The notes below the pieces were generated by a model that worked only from the letters and a program-made list of their open reading frames with translations, was not told where the DNA came from and searched no databases. 62,000 nucleotides of DNA from Symbiodinium natans (taxonomy: Eukaryota; Sar; Dinophyceae; Suessiales; Symbiodiniaceae): the NCBI GenBank assembly GCA_905221605.1, contig CAJNDS010002773.1, positions 136,367 through 198,366 of the forward strand, written 5' to 3'. Below, piece by piece: positions 36,011 through 47,144 of this stretch. Positions within the stretch are counted from its first letter, which is position 1, and every line of letters starts with the position of its first letter. The position numbers were made by a program, and so were the translations under genes.

Positions 36011-36837
36011 GTGAGCCTTCTACAAGTAGAACCTGGGAACCCTGGATCCCTTTGTGGAGCCCCTTTTGGAGCCTCAGAGCCACATACTACTCGTGTAGTG
36101 GCGTGCGAGTACCAGCGTCGCAAGCGTAAGCTCCAAGGGTTTTCAGGTTGGTTTAAGGGCTGAAGGCTCCGAAGGCATCCCAGAACCGAAGATACAGAAA
36201 CCGAGACGGGCAAAACGAAACAGGGCTTAGGGTTGACGCCTCTAGTTTCTTTTGGGGGGGAAGACTTACTGGATCATATCATGAGTCAAAAAAGCGGGGG
36301 GTGCCGAAGGCCAAGCGACGGCTGCGACGGTGAGTCGCCAAGGGCTGCACTCGGCCGAAGTCCTGGAACAACCCAAAAGGCCCGAACCCCTTCCCCCCCT
36401 AAGCTACTCTTTGCTTAAGATCCCTCAACCCCCCCAGCCAAAAAGACAATAGTCTTCCTTATAAGGGCAGTATAGAAAGTATACTCTTTCATTTTTTGAG
36501 GGGAAATAGAAGTAAGACCATGAACCCTAAACCTCTAAGACGCCAAACCCTGAACCTTTCTGAAACCTGCAGACCTCTGAAACCCTCTGCGGTACTCTTG
36601 CGGGCTGTTGAGGGGCGTAGGATTCATGGCTTAGGGCGGATAGCAGCAGAACCCTGAACCCTAAACCCAGCTGGATGACTTTTGAAGGTACAGATAAGCT
36701 TCCTCTTCGACCTACCCATGAAGCTTCAAGTGAGCCCCAAAGCCCGACAATCAAAAACCCCAGCTTCGAGTTTCGGGTTTTGGGGCTGCATCACGAAGAG
36801 CCAAATTAGAGGGTACAGGGTGTGATAATTAGTTCGT

Positions 36838-37025
36838 TCAGAGATTGGCCGCGCATCCGAAAGTAGAGTTCAACGATATTTGCGAGGTCGTCGAATGTCG
36901 GGAATTCCGCTTCCACGGCATTTGCGAGGTTTTGGAGCGTGTGGAATTTCGTTTCCACGGTACTTGCGAGGAGTTTCCACGGTACTGAGAGGTTTGGCAG
37001 CATCCGGAATTCCGTTCCACGGTAT
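36838..37025 (-). repeat. Short tandem repeat of about 42-60 bp
   Basis: Repeats of the type TTCCACGG(C/T)A(T/C)TTGCGAGG, separated by GGAATTCCG or GGAATTTCG, occur four times. On the minus strand they give a 14-residue periodicity (LASTVETKFHTLQN, LANAVEAEFPTFDD, LANIVELYF). It may be a coding minisatellite within a lost gene, but no flanking exon is clear. Confidence 0.5.
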
Positions 37026-38328
37026 TTCTCTAGGCCTCTAGGCCCCTTAGCCAGGCTGCCTGTTCTCACGTCTGTGAGGGGCGTGGACCCTGCGGTTCTG
37101 AGATTTAGGATTTCAGGGGGGCTTCGACCCCCACCTTCCTCCGAACCCATAGCCCTGAAATTAAGCCCTGCTTTCGGCCTTCGTGTGGGTTGGGAGCTGC
37201 TAAGGTGGGGTCGTGGGGCAAGGGGTGCTTTGAAAGATACGAACCCAGCAACTCCTGCGGGCTCTGTGGGTTTAGGGCTTGCGGTTTCAGAAGCATGCAC
37301 GAGAAGTAGAAGCAACTGTGAAGCTCCCTCCCTCCCCTTTTTTCCCTCCCCCAAACCCTCAACCCTAAACCCCAAACCCAAAACCCGGAAAACCGGTGCC
37401 TGGGCTCGCTGGCGGAGAGTCCGCATGCTCCCAGAAGTGCTCCCAGGACATCGAAGCCTTCGTCTTTTTGAGGGCTTGAAGCGGTTTAGGGGCTTCAGGG
37501 GCTTTGGGGAGGTGGGGGTTTAGGGTCCCGGGGTGTTGGGGGTTTTGGGTGTGTTGGGGGGTTCAGGGGGCCCTTCGGGTTTAGAGTCTTCCATCCCAGC
37601 CTGATGGGCTTCGAGGGCCTCGCGGGCTTACAAACTGTCGTGAACCTAAACCCCGAAACCCCTAAGCTTGTCACCACAATCGAAACCGCTCTCCGCGAAA
37701 ACTGCCTTGGCAGGGTGGCTCATGGCTCAAAAGTTTATGTAGAGGCTCCACACAAAACCCTGAACCCTAAAGTCTACAGTTCAGGGTCTTGTGTTTTCTG
37801 GCTTGCAGTGAGGCTTCTCCCCTCCAGCCATCAGGGCTGTCAGGAGCATCGCCGATGGGAGGATCATACCTTGCTGCAGCTTTGGACACTCCCAAACCAG
37901 GTGTTGGACAAGCATGGGTGTCGGGTTTTTAGGGGGGCCTTCCTCCCAGACAAAACCCTAAAATCTTAGCCCCGAAACCCTAAGCCGTTGAGCTATACCT
38001 TCTCCAGGTTTAAGGGTTTAAGCAACTCTCGTTGGGATTTCGGTCATTCACAGGGAAGGGGTTATCGTAGGGAAGGGGTTATCGTCATTGCGGCAATGCC
38101 CAGATGGAGCGAATGATGACGGGGCCCTGGACACCAGCGTTGCAACGATACCCACAGCTCAATAAATGTCACCAGCCTGCCCCCCCCCCCCCCTCCCAAA
38201 CCGAGCCTTCCCTAAACCCTGAACGCTAAACTCCCAAACCTCGAAGAGATTCCCTGGCTGCGAGGGGGCCTCGGCGCGAGGGCACCTGGTTGGAAATCTC
38301 CACCTTCGTCCTGCGCGGCTTTGGGTTG

Positions 38329-38429
38329 GGGTTCAGGGTTCAGGGTTCAGGGTTCAGGGTTCAGGGTTCAGGGTTCAGGGTTCAGGGTTCAGGGTTCAGG
38401 GTTCAGGGTTCAGGGTTCAGGGTTCAGGG
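38329..38429. repeat. Variant telomere-like array (TTCAGGG)14
   Basis: About 14 identical TTCAGGG heptamers without a single TTTAGGG unit, next to the exon candidate at 38,564. Confidence 0.95.
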
Positions 38430-38563
38430 CTCATGGAAAAAACGTTTCGTCTCCCAAGGCCCCAACAAGACGAACTCCAACAAATCTAATATACACCGGA
38501 AAGCAATGTGGGCCACGGCAGAAGCAATCCTGGGCATGCTCAATCTGTATGGAGTGCACTAAC

Positions 38564-38722
38564 CACATGTGTGACAACAAAAGACACTCCAACGAGACCT
38601 CGTCGTGCTTCTCATTGAGGAGCTGTTGTAGCAGTCGCTGGGCCGTGGCTTCAGTTGTCAGCCCCATGGCGGCGAACAGGCGGGACACAGGAAGACCAGT
38701 TTGGTCCCACTGATTCGCTGGC
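38564..38722 (-). CDS. Single exon of an unidentified gene
   Basis: 159-nt exon bounded by AAAAG|GCCAGCG and CATGTG|GTTAGTG. It reads NQWDQTGLPVSRLFAAMGLT, then TEATAQRLLQQLLNEKHDEV and SLECLLLSHMW. The helical, Leu/Gln-rich texture and clean borders support it. The following intron contains the TTCAGGG array. Neighbouring exons are not resolved; a short piece near 38,280-38,310 (after GCGCAG|G) may be one. Confidence 0.5.
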
Positions 38723-38865
38723 CTTTTGTATTTGTGTTTCAAACATGTTTCGAGTGGGGAAGGGCAAGTCCTTTGTAGGATTCTGAAGGAACCTACAAAA
38801 GCTACAACAGAGGAGGCTTTCGCTTAGACCGGATCTCTTTTTCAGGGATTGTGGTCACCATGCGC

Positions 38866-39345
38866 CCGAAGTGGCTAGACATGGAAGTAGTTCCTTCCCA
38901 GGATGGCCCTTAAAAACCCTACACATTTTTGAACATGATCCTCTGAAACCCAATAAGGGAAGATGTGAAATGTCCCAAAGGCCTACCGAGCTTCGGTGGT
39001 CTCACAGACCTGAATGCCACACCTGAAGGGTCTAAAGCGCGGGGCTTTGACAGGCTTGAGGGGCCGAAGCCGCCCAGATGGCGGCGCGAGCGACGTGTTG
39101 CAAGACAGAGCCCCCCAAGCACCCTAAACCTACAAAGAGCCGAAGCCTTCAATGTGTCATGTCGAAACGGGTCGCTTTTGTTCTACAAAGGGTCCGCTCC
39201 GAGACATACCCGTCCTAGTCATCCTTGGCTGAACCTGCCACGAGTGGGTCATGGCATTGAGTCTGGAGCCTTGCCTAGCCGCGCTTTTTGTGGGGCCCTG
39301 TCGAGACCCTTAACCAGACCCCCAGTCTAGACCCTAAACCCTACC
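38866..39345. repeat. Second copy of the 31.9-32.5 kb segment
   Basis: Collinear with 32,090-32,520, with small deletions; see that entry. Confidence 0.75.
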
Positions 39346-39362
39346 TCTTGCGCGCAAACTCA

Positions 39363-39880
39363 CGTGACTCTTGACAAATTTGAGGGACGTGGGGGGAGGC
39401 GTGGTCCACCAGAATCCTGGAAAGTAGAACCATAAAGACAACCATCTCGATAACTGTGGTACCCAATAAATACTTTATCGAGTTTACATCATTTAATTCA
39501 AAGTTTACGATGTTCTCTTGAGTTTTTTCTATACCAAGTTCAGAATAAACTTTCAGAACATGAAAGAAACACTGGAGTAAAGTGAAGAAAGAGGTGGAGT
39601 AGAAAGAAATAATGTTGAGAGGTGAACTGCGGCACCCTGACACTCTTTTCGGCGTGGTCGATGGCAGCTGAACTTAAGAAGCGACGGCTCATCCAATTCA
39701 CCGGCCTGAGCAGTGGATGCATTTGCTGACTTAGTAGTTCCTCTACTTGTCTAAACTGGCTGAGAATTGTCCATGCTTAAATCCTAAACTCTAAGACCAA
39801 AAGCAACCCTAAACCCTAAACTAGCCCTAAACCCGAACCTCCAAATCCTGAACGCTTGGGAATGGAGTTGGGGCGGGGTT
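39363..39880. repeat. Second copy of the 16.7-17.5 kb segment
   Basis: A minus-strand frame here, NIISFYSTSFFTLLQCFFHV and onwards for 100 codons, is longer than in the 16.7-kb copy, but both are AT-rich and the frame is not conserved at its ends, so a gene is not called. Confidence 0.75.
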
Positions 39881-39926
39881 AACATTCGCTCTGGCGTCGA
39901 TTGATTCTATGGTGCAGGGACCCTCT

Positions 39927-40015
39927 GTCTGTCTGTCTGTCTGTGTGTCTGTGTGTCTGTGTGTCTGTGTGTCTGTGTGTCTGTGTGTCTGTGTGTCTGT
40001 GTGTCTGTGTGTCTT

Positions 40016-40068
<53 letters not shown>

Positions 40069-40190
40069 GTGTGTGTGTGTGTGTTCCGTCTCTCTCTCTC
40101 TCTCTCTCTCTCATCTCTCTCTCCCCCTCTATGGTCTGTTTCTGTCTCTCTCATCCCTCTCGCTCTCCAGTCTCTCTCTCTCATTATCTT
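39927..40190. repeat. Compound microsatellite (TCTG)n, (TGTC TGTG)n, (TG)n, (TC)n
   Basis: Four simple repeats follow each other: TCTG, then alternating TCTG/TGTG with an 8-bp period, then TCTG again, TG, and CT-rich sequence. Cys/Val/Leu/Ser frames on plus and Asp/Arg/Thr/His frames on minus are artefacts. Confidence 0.9.
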
Positions 40191-41086
40191 TCTCATTCTC
40201 TCTTTCATTCTCTCCTTTGTCTTTAAATAAAGCCCCATTTTGTCACAGGCATGTTTTTGCAACTTCGAAGTTTTGTTCCGGACATTTCTGTCCATCGAGG
40301 CTATTTGGGCAGCTGTCTACATGTTTTTGCCTGAAGGTGGCCGTTCATTTGTGCTCATTCGGACCCCTCCTCATGGGCAAGACAGAACGGACACCCCGCG
40401 TGATCGCAAAGCATGAAGTGTAGTGATGCCTCAGCAAACACCACGTACGCGGACCTATTCCGCTAAAATTCTGCAGGGAAACGCAAGAGAGGGCGAAGGT
40501 TTAAAGGCTTGGGTATGGGAAGGGTTGGGCGTCGGGTATCAGAAGGCCCTTGTGACCCTTAAGCTCAAGCGCTCTTCAATGACTGCACCCCACCTGTGAG
40601 CTAGCTAGAGCCTTACAATGCCTCATGTCCGCCTGCACAAGCCTACTGGGGATCTGCTGGCAAAAGCAAAGGTTGTCAATTAACCACTAGCGCGTAGCTA
40701 GCGCGTCACTAGCGCGGAATCTTGCAATTTTTCTGGACTCTGATCCATCTTCAAGAATGCTCTGGGGCTTCAACTTCAAAACAGCTCGAAAGGTTCTCTG
40801 ACTGGATCCCGAGTACCCCACCCCCCCCCCCGCCCCGCCCACCCCTCCCCTTTTTTTGCGGAAACCCGCCTTTCTCCTTTCCTGTCCTGGGGCCGGCCCG
40901 GCTGCCGGGGCGAAGTGTTTACTGGTTTCGGGTTTTGGGGCTTGAGCTTGACAGGTCGAACTCGACCTCCCCCCACCCACCCACCGATGTTTAAGAGCCC
41001 CTAACTGAATATGCTGCAGAGTGTAGGGTTGAGGTGTCAAGGCTCAACCTTCAACCTCAAGCCTAAACCCTGCAGCCTTGAGGGTC

Positions 41087-42233
41087 TCAGTGCAGGCGGA
41101 GCGGTGAGATTCGCACAGGCGAGTTGGCAAGCTGCTCAATGCCGGCCGGCATGTTTGCAGAGATCCAGATCTGCGTGGCGCTTTGGAAATCAGGGCTAGA
41201 GGGGCCTCACACATGGCCAAGACATGCCAACAAGAACCCAAATTTGAATCCAGACAGGCCGAGCTGCCGAAATCCGGACCCGTTCTATAGCGGGGGCTGC
41301 TTGCGCCGTGTCCGACAATAATTTCGAGACCAAGAAAAGTGATTGAAGCCCGCGTCCATGTAGCTACCACGCGCCATCATCAGAAGTCTACGTATTTGGC
41401 CGTGGAACCTTGCGACTTGTTACTCGTCCATCCTGCAAGTCTACGAGCCTAACGTGTCATGTGTGATAGCTCTGCCTGCCGTTCTGGTCGCACGTTTTGG
41501 AGGATGGAATGCATCTGGTCCTGACGTCCAGTGCAAACCAAAGCCTGAAAACATGAAGTCCTCGCCCCCTACGGTTCCTTGCGCGAATCCTAGTCATGGA
41601 AGCCCAGTAACCATACTACAATAAGGGCACCCCTTTTTTGGGCTGGCTATCTTACAAGGGAACCCATGACAAAGAAAAGGTAAAGGGTACCACTGGGCTA
41701 CCAATGCTACCTACCAAGTAGTCATGGAAGCGCACCTCGGAAAACCGCAGGTGTTTGGAGCTGTGGACGTGGGCCGTTTCCACGTCCGAGATCGAGGAGT
41801 CCTTCTTGCGGGGTCAATTGTTGAGGGGTTTGGGTTTGGGGTTTAGGGTGTAGCTTGGTATTGCGTGGAGGCAGGTTGGATCCCACAGGATCCAACGGTT
41901 GATTCTGGTCCCTCCGCTTGAACACGGTGCAATCGCTCGCTCCCTTGTTTTCCGCTTAGGCTAGAAAGATCTTCCAGTGTTGCAGGCAGGACTGACTGTT
42001 GCAATATGGTCTCCCGGTGATATGCCAAGTAGGATCTACTCCTAAGCTCTCGCTCTTTACGGAGTAAGGATTTGTCGAGCCGGAGCTCGTTCTTGAGCCA
42101 CGGGCAGTGGCGGATATTGGCTTACCACATGTCCTCCGAGGAGAGACGTGGGTTGCCTTCAATGTCAGCATACACACCCACAACACAAATAGTGCTCTCG
42201 CTCGGGTTGTGTTGACACCCCCCCATGCATGAC
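41087..42233 (-). CDS. Multi-exon gene of unknown function
   Basis: Protein-like pieces on the minus strand, in order: 42,126-42,233 NPSESTICVVGVYADIEGNP + RLSSEDMW, ending at TG|GTAAGC; about 41,884-42,030 TILQQSVLPATLEDLSSLSG; 41,732-41,805 SSISDVETAHVHSSKHLRFS + EV; then, across a 142-nt GC-AG intron (41,590-41,731), FAQGTVGGEDFMFSGFGLHW; 41,290-41,380 SYMDAGFNHFSWSRNYCRTR; and finally SATQIWISANMPAGIEQLAN, PVRISPLRLH and a stop at 41,087. The intermediate borders are only partly resolved. No domain is recognised. Confidence 0.45.
41601..41699 (-). mobile_element. Intronic element with AGCCCAGT inverted ends
   Basis: The 99-bp core begins AGCCCAGT and ends ACTGGGCT. It sits inside a 13-bp direct repeat TAGTCATGGAAGC (41,591-41,603 and 41,719-41,731). 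The whole unit corresponds to the intron of the 41-42 kb gene. Confidence 0.5.
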
Positions 42234-42309
42234 GCTTCGCATCATCTGATTCCAGAAAGTCATGCAAACCTGTGTGTTGCTGGAAGACAAAGGAGCTTAG
42301 GGTTCAGGG

Positions 42310-43860
42310 ATCAAGGTGTAGGGATTCACATTAAATCACAACCCTCATTTCTTGAATCAAGCGAAATCAAATCACCGGCTAAGTCATTCTCAAGCTCGCT
42401 CTCGCGACGGCTCTTTCCAGCCAGTTCCGGGGCTGCGCCGAGGGTTTAGGGTTTAGGGTTTAGGGTTTGGGGTGTAGGCTTTGGGTTGTTTTTTTCGCTG
42501 CTTTTCGCCAATGGCTCAACCTGGCCCAGTACACGATTACCCCTAACTGGGACACATACTGAAAAGAGGCAAGAACGCCCAACACCTTTAAAGTGACTTT
42601 TCTAGGCCCTGCAGACCCTACACCTTAGATCCTGAAGCCTTTAGACCGTCATCCCTTCAACCCTAAGCCGTAGCCCCAAGCCCTCCATGACGCGCCTCCC
42701 TGACCGCCTGAGGGACAAACTCTGCTGCCTGGCGTTCCTACACTCAACACCCCTTTGGCGTGTAGGGTTTAGGGGTGTAGTTCTCACAGAGGGGTGATAC
42801 GTAGGGTGGCTGTCGTTCTAGCCGGCCATCATCTTTCCTTGGGAATACTGAACTCGCTATACTTGACACTACCTTCAAGTGAAACCTGGACCCTATACAA
42901 ACAAACGGATCGCAGGTCTGAGAGCTTTGGGTTTGACACGGGGCGGGAGGGGGCCCCCCCCCCCCCCCCAAACAAAACACAAAAAATTGCAAACAATTTC
43001 TCAGCAGTTTCTGCGGGCCCCCAAGACCCTAAACCCTAAACGATCTAAACCCTACACCCTCTAAACCCTAAACCCTAAAACCCTAAACCCTAAACCCTAA
43101 AACCCTAAACCCTAAACCCGAGGCATCCTCGCGCAGTCACGGGCGAAGAAGTTTGGGGGCTAAGCCCCACATGAGCCGCGCATCTGGCTCCGGCGTGCAG
43201 GTTTCCTGGTTACGACTTAGGAACCCTTCCGCTTGGTCGCTTGGCCCCTCCTGGAGGGGGCCTTGGAGGGAAATCCCAATAACGTGTCAGAGACAGGGCA
43301 GATTTCACAAGGGTTTAGCTTGTGCCTTGGGGTTTAGGGTTTAGGGCTTCGGGCTTGGAGCTTATAGGGTTTCGGGATTAAGGTGTAGGGATTCACATTA
43401 AATCACAATCAATTCACGGGCTAAGTCATTTCAAGTTCGCTCTCGCGACGGCTCTTTCCAGCCGGTTCCGGGGCTGCGCCAAGGGTTTAGGGTTTAGGGT
43501 TTGGGGTGTAGGCTTGGATGGCTTTGGGTTGGAACATGTCCATCAATGTTTCCGACCGTCATGCAACGGCAGGCAATCGGGTGGAGCGCAAACCTGCTTT
43601 TCGCAAATGGCTCAACCTGGCCCTGTAGTACATGGTTACCCCTAACTGGGACACATACTGGTTTAGGGCTTAGGATTCAGGACAATCATACATGAGGAAA
43701 AGAGGCAAGAACGCCCAACACCTTTAAAGTGACTTTTCTTGGCCCTGCAGACCCTACACCTTAGATCCTGAAGCCTTTAGACCGTCATCCCTTCAACCCT
43801 AAGCCGTAGCCCCAAGCCCTCCATGACGCGCCTCCCGGACCAAGGGTACAAACTCTGGCG
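42310..43860. repeat. Tandem segmental duplication
   Basis: 42,310-42,720 and 43,385-43,860 are collinear. The stretch from AGAGGCAAGAACGCCCAACA through CCCTCCATGACGCGCCTCCC (42,553-42,700 and 43,698-43,840) is nearly identical, so the duplication is recent. The first part is shared with 25.2-25.7 kb. Between the copies, 43,020-43,120 is CCCTAAA array. Confidence 0.85.
42955..42969. repeat. Poly-C run
   Basis: Fifteen C residues. Confidence 0.85.
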
Positions 43861-44503
43861 GGGTAGGGAGGGGGAGGAGGCCAGGAGAAGGAGGCGGTCT
43901 GGGTGGGAGGGGGCTAGTGACTGCGCTATCCCTACCTACCTGGAGGCTGGAACCCTACCCCTTCTAATTATTGGGTAACTATTTGCTTAGTCTGTTTCGG
44001 TATACAAAACAATCTCCACCCTAAAAGTAGTTGCGCAAAACAAGGGATAGGGTATTGGCCTCGGGGTATATATAAACCCTCAAACCTTTGAGCCTCAACC
44101 TCACAACAACGTGCCTCTGCGCGGAGTCCATGGGAGGTGGCCTGTAGACTGAAGCCGGGAGTCGTGAAGTGGCCCAAGACCCCAGAAGCTCATCAGAAGC
44201 ACGTCCGGGCTTAGTTTTGGGTTTAGGGTTTAGAATAAGCCATGTCTTTCAGGCGCAACCTGAATCTGGCACACGTGGCCCTCCGCGAACGTGGAACCAC
44301 TGACGCCCTTAACTTAACCCGAAACCGTAAACCCTAATCCCTGCTAAACCCCCCCAAAAAGCCTCCTAAGCCCTAAACCCGAAACCGTTTAGGAAAGGGT
44401 AGATTTAAACGGGCCTCATGGGAATCGAATCTTGTGGAGGGTTGAGGCTTCGGGTTCGGGGGAGGGGTGGTCTTAGATGGATCTGGGAAGTTGAGGGTGA
44501 AAA

Positions 44504-44563
44504 CTATACTCCCCTTAGAACCTTAATAAAAATCATGATTTTAATATCCTCTTGGGCTTAAAT
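44504..44563 (-). mobile_element. Partial family V element
   Basis: CTATACTCCCCTTAGAACCT and TATCCTCTTGGG match the intron element at 30,491-30,586; the other end is missing or has diverged. Confidence 0.55.
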
Positions 44564-44734
44564 CCGCCGACCCCTGCTTTAGCGGGGGAGGCGTCAGTGA
44601 AGACCCATTTGCCCTCATGCCCAACCCCCCCCCCCCCTCACCCTCGACCTCACCCTTACCCTCTTAGGGGCTCCAGCGCATGCCCCCCCACCTCCCTTTT
44701 ACTTGCAAATGAAGTGTTTTAGGGGCTCCAGTGC

Positions 44735-44791
44735 ATGCCCACCCCCCCGCCCACCCCGCCCCCCGCTTCTCACCCCTTCGCCCCCAACCTT

Positions 44792-44822
<31 letters not shown>

Positions 44823-44890
44823 GCCCTCCCCCCTTACCCCCCACCTCACCCCTACCCTGACCCCGTCACCACTTACCCCCCACCTCACCC
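44735..44890. repeat. C-rich low-complexity tract
   Basis: Includes about 27 consecutive C residues at 44,796-44,822 and CACCCC-type repeats. Proline/glycine frames are artefacts. Confidence 0.85.
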
Positions 44891-45017
44891 CGGTTCGGCT
44901 CTCCTGGTTAAGGGGGTTGAGGGTTTAGTAGTTTGGGGTTTAAGGGTTCAGGGTTTAGGGTTTAAGGTTGCGCGCCAACTCCCTGCGCATGAAGACTCAA
45001 TGTTTCGCCCCCCCTGA

Positions 45018-45140
45018 ACTCTAGAACCTATGGATATATGTAAACGCAATGTAGGGGGTGTTTGTGTAAACCCTATAGCATTGGCGGTAGCCACTAAATA
45101 AACAAAAGAAAAAATAATTCCCAAGGGGGATATAGATAAG
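45018..45140 (-). mobile_element. Family V element, diverged copy
   Basis: Shares AGAACCT at one end and ATAAACAAAA(G/T)AAAAAA, AATTCC and AGGG(G/T)ATA at the other with 30,491-30,586, in the same order. Confidence 0.55.
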
Positions 45141-45818
45141 TGGAGGGTTGCGGCTCCAGCTTTGTGGGAGTTCGCATCACGCAACTGTCGACAGGGTCTT
45201 ATGAGGACGTGGCCGTATTGCGCACCCAGAACCCTAAAGTGTCACCCGACTCAGGTCTTCTGGCCTGGAGAGGTGCAGGGTCAAAACGTATGAGCTAAAA
45301 GCGTTGTGTAAACTGAGTTGGGGCTAGCCTGGTAGCCTGGGGCTAGCTGGCGAAAGGCCTGCTCCTCATGCTGGATACTTGGGCACGGACGCAAACTCTG
45401 AAGATGGAGAAGTGGAACTCCTTGCACGACGGCAGTGGGAGGAATTGGCGCCATCCCGATACACCATTGATGCTCACACGGACATGAGAGCTTACTTAGC
45501 ATGGAGACGGACATGCTCTGATTTCTGCAGCCATTGCGGAGAAATGTGAATGTCTGCTCACGTGCCAGCACGTTGCACATCCAACGATCCTGCCACATGT
45601 TGGGGAGGCTCGTCAGAGGAAAATGCGAGGAGATGGCACTGATTAAACAAAAAAGCAGCCTTTGTTTTCAACGCGCGTCTCATCCTGACACTTCGCAAGC
45701 AGATGATAGCCGCAGCCAATCCAAGCATAGACGGATTTCCTATTCCCACTGCGCGTGTTGTTAACTGCGCTCTTGAAACAAAGGCTCAGAACTTTTGTTC
45801 ACAGATGGCGCCGACGGA

Positions 45819-46865
45819 CTACACTCGGCTGTCGTCATCTTCTCCACCGCAACATGTCTTCAACAGCGCGACGACGTTCATGACGCCAGAGAGCATGTCC
45901 ATCAAGGCCGTGATTCCAAGGATGAGCTGCAACATGTCCACGTAAATGGCAAAGCTGATCCCGAAGCTGAAACTAAAGATCACACGGAAGTTGATGAAGA
46001 AGACGAAGCCATCCTGAAGGAAGGTGAAGAAAGCAAGGATGAAGAGCATCATCGTGGCAAGCAAGCCTGCTAGCCCAAATATGCCACCGCAAAGTACCCC
46101 ACAAGCTCCACCACGGCCAAGACCGCAAAAGAGTGCACAAGCGAAGGCCACTCCAACGAAAGGCACTCCTGGGAGGAGGGAAACTGACAGATAGGCATAT
46201 CCTGCTGGGAACCGCATCCACATGTAGTCGTCCTCGTACTTGATGTTGCTGAAAGGCTTGAACATGACATACGGAATCACGAGCGTGAACACCTTTATCG
46301 TCCCAGAAAAGATCATCAAGGAGATTCTCCCCAGACAACACTGGAAACAGTTGGCGCAGGCTCCGATGCAACCTTCAGCATCGCCTTCGGATGCTTCCTT
46401 GGCCCCTGCCACGATGGACTCAATAATCCCGCCAGCTTTTGCACCCAACAGGCATCCATCAACCACCAATGTAAGGGCAACTGCTGCCACTGCATAAACT
46501 AAGTAGCCTCCTACGTCGGTTTCTTCAAGCAGGTGCTCCATGGACCCTTGCGCACCCCATGATGGACTTCCCCTGAATCCACAGTTTTCCTCAAGGACGC
46601 TGGAGTTTGCAAACGTGGAGTTTGGGATCCCAAACTCCGCCTCAACTTCCAAGTCCACATCCCAAGCGAAAGTGGAGTTCCGCTCTTGCCGAAAGATGAA
46701 GCAAGTCGAGTTGAAGTTCACATCTTCACCCTCGCGAAGTGCAATGCCGATGTCGTCGGAGCCCTTCATGACGAAGTAAGCGGCGACCGCCACAATCAGC
46801 ATGACAAGCCGCAAGCAAAGTTTGCATGATGACAAGCCAAGCGCCAAGGTTTTTAAACCTGCCAT
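45819..46865 (-). CDS. Multi-pass membrane protein, 348 aa, unknown family
   Basis: The longest credible uninterrupted frame in the window. I prefer the ATG at 46,865 (MAGLKTLALGL), which lies just downstream of a CTCAG|GAAG site suitable for trans-splicing; a frame extension to an ATG at 46,964 adds 33 residues with no clear feature. A first hydrophobic segment (about residues 15-33) is followed by an extracytoplasmic-type region with four N-x-S/T sequons (about residues 50-95) and then a second membrane segment. A cysteine-rich loop (CIGACANCFQCC) and four or five further membrane segments follow, including FGLAGLLATMMLFILAFFTF. The end is acidic (GGEDDDSRV). Transport or channel function is possible but no family motif was recognised. 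Confidence 0.75.
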   Translation of the reverse strand: MAGLKTLALGLSSCKLCLRLVMLIVAVAAYFVMKGSDDIGIALREGEDVNFNSTCFIFRQERNSTFAWDVDLEVEAEFGIPNSTFANSSVLEENCGFRGSPSWGAQGSMEHLLEETDVGGYLVYAVAAVALTLVVDGCLLGAKAGGIIESIVAGAKEASEGDAEGCIGACANCFQCCLGRISLMIFSGTIKVFTLVIPYVMFKPFSNIKYEDDYMWMRFPAGYAYLSVSLLPGVPFVGVAFACALFCGLGRGGACGVLCGGIFGLAGLLATMMLFILAFFTFLQDGFVFFINFRVIFSFSFGISFAIYVDMLQLILGITALMDMLSGVMNVVALLKTCCGGEDDDSRV

Positions 46866-47144
46866 CCGGACAACTTCCTGAGGGCGGGTCGAGGCAATGC
46901 GGGAGTGCGGGAGTGCTCTGGCCAAAAAGGCTGCAGGACGAGTTTTCAGGCTCTCCGTCCTCATACAGCAAGGTGCAAAGCAGCACCTGTGTATCCAAAC
47001 GGAACCGTGACCCAGCCTCAGGCTCAGCAGCAGATATCATGGCAACAAGATTCGCGTCGGTCCTCCCTTCTCTGCAACCACCCTGGATCTTCGGCCTCGC
47101 GGGGATTCAGAAGCTATAGGAAGATTGCTCTATACTGTTAGCCT

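Noticed and set aside
39960-40120. CRISPR-like array
   Set aside because: The 8-bp period is a compound TCTG/TGTG microsatellite without unique spacers; the window is eukaryotic.
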